The translations under genes were made by a program, and so were the position numbers. Below the pieces are notes generated by a model, which did not search any database, had not been told where the DNA came from, and saw only the letters and a program-made list of their open reading frames with translations. 15,527 nucleotides of DNA from CAUYXJ01 sp963577065 (GTDB taxonomy: Bacteria; Chloroflexota; Dehalococcoidia; Tepidiformales; Tepidiformaceae): contig CAUYXJ010000068.1 in assembly GCA_963577065.1 (NCBI GenBank), positions 1 through 15,527 on the forward strand. The letters are read 5' to 3'. Shown here one piece after another: positions 1 through 6,263 of the stretch; the first letter of the stretch is position 1; each line of letters begins with the position of its first letter.

Positions 1-2
1 GC

Positions 3-167
3 GATTGCGGTGCACCGCCGCACCGGATCGTCTGCACGGGTGGAGGCAATTGGTTCCTCGATGTCCCGCCCCTGTACAGCCCGCTGCCGAGCGGTTGGTC
101 CGAGGCTGTGGGGAGTCCGGTAGAGCGCACGGGCCTGGCCTTCTCCGTCGGCGCCGCCTGTCCCTAG
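3..167 (+). CDS. C-terminal end of an unrecognised protein (5' truncated)
   Basis: The third forward frame is open from the left edge to a TAG at 165-167 and gives about 54 residues starting DCGAPPHRIVCTGGG and ending VERTGLAFSVGAACP. The composition looks like a real protein (Trp, Tyr, Phe, Gly-Gly turns) and most third positions are G or C, whereas the overlapping second frame is Arg-rich and looks like a shadow. Three cysteines, one just before the C-terminus, would fit a disulfide-bonded exported protein, but this is only inference. No family is recognised and the start lies outside the window. It runs in the same direction as the CAP-domain gene about 100 bases downstream. Confidence 0.45.
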   Translation, partial: DCGAPPHRIVCTGGGNWFLDVPPLYSPLPSGWSEAVGSPVERTGLAFSVGAACP

Positions 168-249
168 CCGCGCCCCAACCCTGCCTCCACCCAGACCCGA
201 CCCGCCGCTGGCCTCCTTAGCGCTGCGGGGCGGCCCAGCGGCGATACGC

Positions 250-268
250 GCGCCCTGCAAGGGGGCGC
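250..268 (+). promoter_or_regulatory. Hairpin over the ribosome binding site of the CAP-domain gene
   Basis: GCGCCC at 250-255 and GGGCGC at 263-268 form a perfect 6-bp stem with a 7-base loop. The stem abuts the ATG at 269 and includes most of the only Shine-Dalgarno-like run (AAGGGGG, 259-265). If it forms in the mRNA it would mask the ribosome site. In DNA this rich in GC, a 6-bp stem can also arise by chance. Confidence 0.3.
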
Positions 269-1120
269 ATGGGCGTTCGCACCAGCTCGAAAAAGGGCGG
301 CACGGCAGCGTTCGTCCTGGCCCTCACGGCCGTCGTCGTGGCCGTGCTCTTCAGCCCCGGGGAGGCCGATGTCCGTGCGCGAACCGGCCCCAGGATCGTC
401 GCGCACGAAGTCACCGCTTCAGATCTCCTCTCGTTCATTCCGGCCGTCTTGGTCCCGCCAGACGAAGGACCGGCGCCGCTCGCGCGGACCGTGCCCGCCT
501 TGCGCCCGCCGGACGCGCCCCCGGCGCTTGCCGTGGCCGTCGCAACCGCTGGGCGGGTGCCCGATCCGGGCGTCCCTGCGGGCCCGCGTTCCTCGCCGGC
601 TGCGGCTTCGGAGCCGCCCCTCCCGACGCCCCTCCCCGCCGTCGCTGAGGCCGTTCCCGACCCGCCCCTCCCCGCGACGTCGGTGCCGAACCTCTACCTC
701 CCCGCACCGCCCGGGGGCCCGCTCACCGATCTCGAAGCGCGGCTGCTTGCGGGGGCAAACGCGGCGCGCGAGGGCGCGGGGCTCCCTCCGCTCCGGCACG
801 ACCCAGATCTGACCGCGATCGCGCGCATCCGCTCTCAGCAGATGGCCGACCAGGGCTACTTCGGCCATTACGACCCCGATGGCTATCACGTCTACGTGGA
901 GCTCCTCGCCCGCTTCGGCCATGGCTACGCCTGGGCGGGCGAGTACCTTGCGCTGAACAACTACGATCCGGCGGAGTCCCCGGAGCGTGCTCTAGCCGCG
1001 CTCATGGCGAGCGCTGCCCACCGTGAAAACATCCTCTTTCCCGGATTCGATTGGGTCGGGGTCGGCGAGGTGACCGACGCCACGGGCCGGCACATCTACA
1101 CGCTGATCTTCCTCGGCTAG
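269..1120 (+). CDS. Exported CAP/SCP-domain protein (YkwD-like) with Pro/Ala-rich stalk
   Basis: This 283-residue protein has three parts. Residues 1-10 carry positive charges (R4, K8, K9), and residues 11-29 are a hydrophobic segment that acts as an uncleaved anchor or signal peptide. Residues about 60-150 are a Pro/Ala-rich low-complexity stalk. Residues about 152-283 are a CAP (cysteine-rich secretory, antigen 5, PR-1) domain. The CAP signatures are NAAREGAGLPPLRHDPDL, the GHYDPDG stretch with H200, the AGEYLA segment with E225 (GENIA in most bacterial members), and AAHRENIL with H251 followed by GVGEV. H200, E225 and H251 match the usual cavity residues. Bacterial CAP proteins are extracytoplasmic and their biochemical roles are mostly unknown. 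The ATG at 269 follows AAGGGGG. The start cannot be far downstream, because the hydrophobic segment begins at residue 11. No partner gene is evident nearby. Confidence 0.85.
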   Translation: MGVRTSSKKGGTAAFVLALTAVVVAVLFSPGEADVRARTGPRIVAHEVTASDLLSFIPAVLVPPDEGPAPLARTVPALRPPDAPPALAVAVATAGRVPDPGVPAGPRSSPAAASEPPLPTPLPAVAEAVPDPPLPATSVPNLYLPAPPGGPLTDLEARLLAGANAAREGAGLPPLRHDPDLTAIARIRSQQMADQGYFGHYDPDGYHVYVELLARFGHGYAWAGEYLALNNYDPAESPERALAALMASAAHRENILFPGFDWVGVGEVTDATGRHIYTLIFLG

Positions 1121-1190
1121 CGCTCGGCTCCGGGGGCGGGGCTACCTGCGGACACCGATCGTCGGCGCCGAACCTGTGATCGAGGCCATC

Positions 1191-1651
1191 GTGAGATCTG
1201 ACCGTGAGCAAGCGGTCCTGCTGCGCTGCAAGAGCCCGGTGAATAGAGCGATGCAGATCGTCGCGTTTTCGGTCGCGGCAGCGACGCTCATCGCGAGCGC
1301 CATCGGTCCTTCGTCTCGGAGCTGAGGAGCCCAGTCGGACCGACCTTGGTCTTGCTGATCGGGCTTCCCCTCGTCGGCTGGGTACTCCGGTCCGGCCTCA
1401 GCGATACCGTCTGTCGAGAGGACGGAATCAAGCGAGCAGGCCACCCGCTTATTCGCTGGCAGGTCGTGAAGAGCTACCGACTCTGGGAGGGCGATGGCCC
1501 GGGCTTCAGCCTCACGCTGGTCGCTGCACTCCCGATGGGCCTTGCGACGGAGACAGATGTTCGTCTCCTCCTCTCTGAGAGATACAAGCATGAGGTCGAG
1601 GCGATCATCACCAAGTACGTCGGAGCTCCTGCCGGCCGCACGATCGGCTAA
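1191..1651 (+). pseudogene. Small membrane PH-like protein, split by an apparent frameshift
   Basis: Two frames together read as one small membrane protein. From GTG 1191 (GAGG at 1182-1185) the first piece runs MRSDREQAVLLRCKSP and then a hydrophobic helix, AMQIVAFSVAAATLIASAIG, to a TGA at 1323-1325. The second piece, one base out of frame, continues with a second hydrophobic helix, PTLVLLIGLPLVGWVL, and then SDTVCREDGIKRAGHPLIRW, ending at TAA 1649-1651. Two N-terminal helices followed by a beta-rich 'hydrophobic-x-x-x-D-G-I ... I-x-W' segment is the layout of bacterial PH-like membrane proteins (YcxB or STM3941 type). A one-base loss near 1313-1322 would explain the break. It could also be a sequencing error, or two separate small ORFs, the second starting at TTG 1346. 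GTG 1176 is an alternative first start. The stop overlaps the stop of the convergent GNAT gene. Confidence 0.5.
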
Positions 1652-2238
1652 CCGTCCTCGTCAAGCGCGAAGACCGCGGTGAGCTCGCGCAGGCTCGAAT
1701 GGGGCGAGCGCGCGAGCGGCGTTCCCGTTCCGGGCCAGGGTGGGTCGAGGAGCTGTTTCTCGAACGACACGTGGATCACGTCAAGGCCGGCGGTGGCGTG
1801 GAGGTGCTGCGAAGCGACGTTCTCGATGCCCGTCGAGGCGCGCAGGACGGCGGCGCCGCGCTCACGCGCGATCGCCTCTGCCGTTGCCACCGTCGTGGTG
1901 CCGGTCCCCTGCGCCTGGTGTGCGGGCAGGATCGAGATCTCGTCGATTTCGGCGATCCGGATCTCGTAGCCGGGCACGTCCGCAAAGGCGACCCAGAGGT
2001 ACGCGATGGGCACGCCATCGCGCTCCCAGATCTGGATGACCGCGTCATCGCCCGCGATCGCTGCGTGTAGCGCATCCAGGTAGACCTGCGGCTGCCCGCT
2101 CGCGAATCAGCGTGCGCGGTAGGCCTCGAAGCCGTCGGCGCGGGCGTGGGGCGTGTCGCTCTCGTCGTTCCCAAGCGCATGCAGTTCGAGCAGCAGATCG
2201 CGGTCGCGGGCGAGGTCGGGAGGGCGCTGCGTGAGCAC
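1648..2238 (-). pseudogene. GNAT-family N-acetyltransferase with an in-frame TGA
   Basis: The minus strand from GTG 2238 reads 43 codons (VLTQRPPDLARDRDLLLELH up to EAYRAR), meets TGA at 2109-2107, and continues in the same frame as FASGQPQVYLDALHAAI, then PIAYLWVAFADVPGY and IDEISILPAHQAQGTGT to a TAG at 1650-1648. The QAQGTG stretch is the acetyl-CoA pyrophosphate-binding loop of GNAT motif A (Q/R-x-x-G-x-G/A), and STGIENVASQHLHATAG is the usual C-terminal helix and strand. Both sides of the TGA fit the family, so this looks like one nonsense mutation or base error rather than two genes. ATG 2013 could restart translation, but that product would lack the N-terminal strands. About 34 residues follow the usual end of the fold, which is unusual. 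The acetylated substrate is unknown. Confidence 0.6.
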
Positions 2239-2245
2239 GCGCCGA

Positions 2246-2265
2246 GCGTAGCAGCCGGGCTACGC
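2246..2265. promoter_or_regulatory. Palindrome in the gap between the GNAT gene and metH
   Basis: GCGTAGC at 2246-2252 and GCTACGC at 2259-2265 form a perfect 7-bp inverted repeat around AGCCGG. It lies between the divergent GNAT and metH genes, about 30 bases upstream of the -10-like TACAGT at 2294. An operator for a dimeric regulator is possible; no regulator gene lies beside it. Confidence 0.3.
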
Positions 2266-2293
2266 CCGCAATCGCGGGGCGAGCGCCGCCTGC

Positions 2294-2299
2294 TACAGT
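2294..2299 (+). promoter_or_regulatory. Possible -10 element upstream of metH
   Basis: TGCTACAGT at 2291-2299 resembles an extended -10 (TG-N-TACAGT, 4 of 6 to TATAAT). No convincing -35 lies 17 bases upstream. Transcription would start about 15 bases before the GTG at 2321, leaving no room for a riboswitch. Confidence 0.2.
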
Positions 2300-2320
2300 G
2301 ATGATGGGCCTTCCCCCGGA

Positions 2321-5300
2321 GTGAGACCCTTCGCTTACCTCCCGCGCGACGATCCATTCCTGAACCGCCTGCGCGAACAGGTCCTGTTCGCGGCGGGTCC
2401 GATCGGCTCGACCATCCTGGGGCTCAAGCCGACGCTCGAGGATTACGACGGCCTCGATGGCTGCAACGAATACCTCACCGTGTCGAAGCCGGAGCTCATC
2501 GCTGGCATCCAGCGGAGCTTCTACGAAGTCGGTTGCGACGCCGTCGATGCGGCCACGTTCGGGGCGAACCGGGTGGTCTTCGCGGAGTACGACATCGAAG
2601 ACCGCGTGCGCGAGATCAACCGTCTCGCGGCCGAACAGATCGGCCGCGTGCGCGACGAGTTCGCCACGCCGGAGTGGCCCCGCTACAGCTTCGGCACGAT
2701 GGGACCCGGCACGAAGCTGCCCTCGCTCGGCCACATCGGCTACGACGAACTGGTCGAGAGCTATCGCGAACAGGTGCGCGGTCTGATCGAGGGCGGCATC
2801 GACGTGCTCAAGGTCGAGACCTGCCAGGACCTCCTGCAGACGAAGGCGGCCCTGGCCGCGATCGAAGACGTGTTCGCCGAGACGGCCGTGCGTCTCCCGG
2901 TGATCGCGAGCGTCACGATCGAGACGACGGGCACGATGCTGCTCGGCTCGGACATCACCTGCGCGCTGACGACGCTCGAGGCGATGGACGTCGTCGACGT
3001 GATCGGCATCAACTGCGCCACCGGCCCCGAGCAGATGGTGGAGCATGTGCGCTATCTGGGGCAAAGCTCGCGCCGGCCGGTCTTCATCGGGCCCAACGCC
3101 GGCCTCCCCAGCATCGTCGACGGTGAGACCTGCTACGCCCTCACGCCCGACGCCTTCGCCGAACACCAGCGCATCTTCGTCGAGGAGTTCGGGACGAGTA
3201 TCGCCGCGGGTTGCTGCGGGACGACGCCTGAGCACCTCGCGCGCGCAATCGAAGTCGTCGGCCGACCGCAGCCCCAGGTGCGGCCGACCGACCTCGTCGC
3301 GGCCTGTAGCTCGCTCTATTCGAGCGTGCCCTTCGAGCAGGACACCTCGTTCCTGGTCGTCGGCGAACGCCTGAACGCGACCGGCTCGAAGGCCTTTACG
3401 CAGCTCCTCCTGGCGGAGGACACCGATGGCGTGGTCGCACTCGCACGGGAGCAGGCGGCCGAAGGCGCCCACGTGCTCGACCTGATGGTGGACTACGTCG
3501 GCCGCCCAGGCCCCCCCGACATGGTGCGCATGGCGACCGAGCTGCGCACGCAGGCGACGCTCCCGCTCATGTTCGACTCGACCGAGATTTCGGTCGTCGA
3601 GGCCGCGCTGAAGTTGTACGGCGGCAAGGCGATCGTCAATTCGGTCAACCTCGAAGACGGCGAGCGCAAGATCACACGCCTGCTCCCGCTCGTGAAGCGC
3701 TTCGGCGCCGCGGCCGTCGCGCTCGTAATCGACGAGGAGGGCCAGGCGCGTACCGTCGACTGGAAGCTGCGTGTCGCCCACCAGATCCATGATCTCGCGG
3801 TTGACCGCTTCGGATTGGAGCCGGGCGATCTGCTCTTCGACATGCTCACGTTCCCCCTCAGTGGGGGCCAGGAGGACCTGCGCGGCGACGCGATGGAGAC
3901 GCTCGAGGCGATTCGCCGGGTGAAGGCGGAGCTGCCGGGCGTGCACACCATTCTGGGCGTCTCCAACGTCTCCTTCGGCCTCAAGCCCCCCGCCCGGCGC
4001 GTCCTCAATTCCGTCTTTCTGGCGGAGGCGGTGGCGGCGGGGCTGGACGCGGCGATCGTGAACGCACGCCAGATTCGGCCCCTCAATCGCATCCCCGACG
4101 AGCAGATCGAAACCGCGCGGGACCTCATCTACGACCGTCGTCGCGAAGACTACGACCCGCTGATCCACTTCCTCTCGCTCTTCGAGAACGTGGAGACGAC
4201 GGTGGCCCCGGCCGAACTGCGCGCCGCGCTGCCGGTCGAGGAGCGGCTCAAGCAGCGCATCGTCGACGGGGATCGCCGCGGCCTGGATGAGGACCTGGAC
4301 GAAGCCCTCGGGCAGTACGACGCCCTCACGATCGTGAACGAATACCTCCTCGACGGCATGAAAGTCGTAGGCGAGCTCTTCGGCGCCGGGAAGATGCAGC
4401 TCCCCTTCGTCCTTCAGAGCGCCGAGACGATGAAGGCCGCCGTCGCCCACCTCGAGCCGCACATGGAGAAGATCGAGGGCTCGGGGAAGGGCCAGATCGT
4501 GCTCGCCACCGTACGCGGCGATGTCCACGACATCGGCAAGAACCTCGTCGACATCATCCTCTCGAACAACGGCTATACGGTGCACAACCTCGGCATCAAA
4601 CAGCCGATCGCGAACGTGATTGAGAAGGCCCTGGAGGTCGACGCGGACGCGATCGGCCTCAGTGGGCTGCTCGTGAAGAGCACCGTCGTGATGCGCGAAG
4701 ACCTCGAGGAGCTGAACGCGCGCGAGCTCTCGCACCTGCCCGTGCTGCTTGGTGGCGCCGCCCTCAACCGCCGCTATGTCGAGGACGACCTGCGTGCCGT
4801 CTACAAGGGCGATGTCTACTACTGCAAAGACGCCTTCGAGGGACTCGATCTGATGGCGCGCCTCGCCGCCGGCGACGAAGCACCTGCGCCCGAGCCGTCA
4901 GCGCCGGAGCCGGTCGCTGCGGACGAGGGCTACGACCGAACGCGCACGCCCGCCGAACCCGTGACCGGTCAAGATGAGTACGTGCGCTCGGCGATCGGCG
5001 GAGACGCGCCCGTTCCGGAGCCACCCTTCTGGGGGAGCCGGGTGGTGCGGGGCACGCCGCTCCGTGAGGTCTTCCCCTTCGTGAACGAGATCGCGCTCTT
5101 CCGGGGGCAGTGGCAGTACCAGAAGGGCGATCGCAGCGATGAGGAGTACGCCAGCTTCGTCGAAGAGGAGGTTCGGCCCGTCTTCCGGCGGTGGCAAGAG
5201 CGCGCCGTCAGCGAAGCGCTGATCGTCCCCCAGGTCGTCTACGGCTACTACAAGTGCCAGGCCGAGAAGAACGATCTCCTCGTCTGGCCCGGGGTCGAGG

Positions 5301-5818
5301 GCGGTGCGCCCGTGGGCGAGCCCGTGCGGTTCGTCTTCCCCCGCCAGCCCGGCGGCCGGCGCCTCTGCATCGCCGACTTCTTCCGCGACGCGGCGAGCGG
5401 CGAGTACGACACCGTCGCCTTCACGCTCGCAACCGTGGGGCCGAAGGCGAGCGAGTTCGCCGCCGAACTGTTCGCGTCGAACGAATACCGCGAATACCTC
5501 CACTTCCACGGCTTCGGCGTCGAGAGCGTCGAAGCGCTGGCAGAGCTGTGGCATAAGCGCGTGCGGGAGGAGCTCGGCATCGCGGGGCAGGACGCGACGG
5601 ACGTACGCAAACTCTTCGCCCAGGGCTACCAGGGCTCGCGTTACTCCTTCGGCTATCCCGCTTGCCCGGATCTGGAGCAGCAGGCCGGCATCGCCGCTCT
5701 GCTGCAGCCCGGGCGCATCGGCGCCGAGCTCGGCGAGACCTTCCAGTGGCACCCGGAGCAGACGACGAGCGCGATCGTCGTCCACCACCCCGAGGCGCGG
5801 TACTTTGTGATCAGATAG
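2321..5818 (+). CDS. metH: Cobalamin-dependent methionine synthase, full length
   Basis: This 1165-residue cytoplasmic enzyme transfers a methyl group from 5-methyltetrahydrofolate through cobalamin to homocysteine. All modules are present. Residues about 15-315 form the homocysteine domain, with zinc ligands C232 (GINCATGP) and C298/C299 (AAGCCGTTPEH). Residues about 340-620 form the pterin-binding domain (VGERLNATGSKAF; DLMVDYVGR). Residues about 635-850 form the cobalamin cap and Rossmann domain, with base-off motif GDVHDIGK (axial H736), SGLLV (S781) and GG811-812. An acidic Pro/Ala linker spans about 850-890. Residues about 900-1165 form the reactivation domain, with RYSFGYPACPD binding S-adenosylmethionine. 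The length is near the 1227 residues of the E. coli enzyme. GTG 2321 is the first possible start in frame; the site is weak (GGA directly before it). Its TGA overlaps the stop of a seven-codon ORF (2301-2324). The usual DGAMGT loop reads AAGPIGST (residues 24-31). Confidence 0.96.
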   Translation: MRPFAYLPRDDPFLNRLREQVLFAAGPIGSTILGLKPTLEDYDGLDGCNEYLTVSKPELIAGIQRSFYEVGCDAVDAATFGANRVVFAEYDIEDRVREINRLAAEQIGRVRDEFATPEWPRYSFGTMGPGTKLPSLGHIGYDELVESYREQVRGLIEGGIDVLKVETCQDLLQTKAALAAIEDVFAETAVRLPVIASVTIETTGTMLLGSDITCALTTLEAMDVVDVIGINCATGPEQMVEHVRYLGQSSRRPVFIGPNAGLPSIVDGETCYALTPDAFAEHQRIFVEEFGTSIAAGCCGTTPEHLARAIEVVGRPQPQVRPTDLVAACSSLYSSVPFEQDTSFLVVGERLNATGSKAFTQLLLAEDTDGVVALAREQAAEGAHVLDLMVDYVGRPGPPDMVRMATELRTQATLPLMFDSTEISVVEAALKLYGGKAIVNSVNLEDGERKITRLLPLVKRFGAAAVALVIDEEGQARTVDWKLRVAHQIHDLAVDRFGLEPGDLLFDMLTFPLSGGQEDLRGDAMETLEAIRRVKAELPGVHTILGVSNVSFGLKPPARRVLNSVFLAEAVAAGLDAAIVNARQIRPLNRIPDEQIETARDLIYDRRREDYDPLIHFLSLFENVETTVAPAELRAALPVEERLKQRIVDGDRRGLDEDLDEALGQYDALTIVNEYLLDGMKVVGELFGAGKMQLPFVLQSAETMKAAVAHLEPHMEKIEGSGKGQIVLATVRGDVHDIGKNLVDIILSNNGYTVHNLGIKQPIANVIEKALEVDADAIGLSGLLVKSTVVMREDLEELNARELSHLPVLLGGAALNRRYVEDDLRAVYKGDVYYCKDAFEGLDLMARLAAGDEAPAPEPSAPEPVAADEGYDRTRTPAEPVTGQDEYVRSAIGGDAPVPEPPFWGSRVVRGTPLREVFPFVNEIALFRGQWQYQKGDRSDEEYASFVEEEVRPVFRRWQERAVSEALIVPQVVYGYYKCQAEKNDLLVWPGVEGGAPVGEPVRFVFPRQPGGRRLCIADFFRDAASGEYDTVAFTLATVGPKASEFAAELFASNEYREYLHFHGFGVESVEALAELWHKRVREELGIAGQDATDVRKLFAQGYQGSRYSFGYPACPDLEQQAGIAALLQPGRIGAELGETFQWHPEQTTSAIVVHHPEARYFVIR

Positions 5819-5825
5819 CGGTGGA

Positions 5826-5847
5826 GTTGAGAGTTCAAGGTTCAGAG
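5826..5847 (+). repeat. Direct repeat copy 1 (GTTCAAGGTTCAGAG type)
   Basis: A 22-base unit that starts GTTGAGAGTTCAAGG and ends TTCAGAG lies just after the metH stop, followed by a further partial GTTCAGAG. A second copy with one mismatch lies at 5991-6012. Confidence 0.7.
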
Positions 5848-5990
5848 TTCAGAGAAGGACAGCCCGAGCATCACGAGCTGAAAAACAGCAAGCGAGCGCG
5901 GAGGCGAAGCGGCGGCTAGGCCGCGGAGGCGCAGCAGTCGAGCGCCGGGGAGGTGGGGTGGAGCGGGGGCCGAGCGCGGCGAGCCTAAGA

Positions 5991-6012
5991 GTTGAGCGTT
6001 CAAGGTTCAGAG
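5991..6012 (+). repeat. Direct repeat copy 2 (GTTCAAGGTTCAGAG type)
   Basis: This copy, GTTGAGCGTTCAAGG followed by TTCAGAG, matches 5826-5847 at 21 of 22 bases, 165 bases downstream and inside the inverted-repeat element. Confidence 0.7.
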
Positions 6013-6099
6013 GGGGCGGCGGGGGCCATCCGCCTGGTTTCGACGCGCGGGACGCTCTTTGCTGCGCCTTGGGACTTGAGGTTGGGTCTTCGGCCGTTA

Positions 6100-6227
6100 C
6101 GCCTCTCCCCTGCGCTCGACTGTTGCGCCTCCGCGCCTGCGGCCGTGACGCCCGGGCGCCGCTGGCGCTATAGCTCGCTGCGCTCGGCCCCCGCACCACC
6201 GCCTCTCCCCTGCGCTCGACTACTGCG
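6100..6227 (+). repeat. Pair of 28-bp direct repeats exactly 100 bp apart
   Basis: The units at 6100-6127 and 6200-6227 share CGCCTCTCCCCTGCGCTCGA followed by CT; they differ only at GT versus AC near the end (26 of 28 identical). The second unit is also the outer end of the 55-base right arm of the inverted repeat, so the first looks like an extra copy of that end. Confidence 0.75.
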
Positions 6228-6263
6228 TGTTTGCCGCCCGCGGACGCGCGCCTGCGCGCTCGC

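Noticed and set aside
1142..1591. 149-residue minus-strand ORF opposite the PH-like gene
   Set aside because: No motif or ribosome site; the plus-strand frames give coherent membrane helices and a family-like domain.
2211..2265. Possible SAH riboswitch before metH (AGGGCGCTGCG resembles the core)
   Set aside because: The match is partial, the required partner segment is missing, and the stretch encodes the start of the GNAT protein on the other strand.
2045..4735. 896-residue open frame on the minus strand across metH
   Set aside because: It is a mirror of the high-GC metH codons; the sequence is low-complexity Arg/Asp/His/Leu with no domain, while the plus strand encodes a full MetH.
5826..6227. 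CRISPR array
   Set aside because: There are only two units of each repeat type, spacers are unequal or repetitive, and no cas gene is present.
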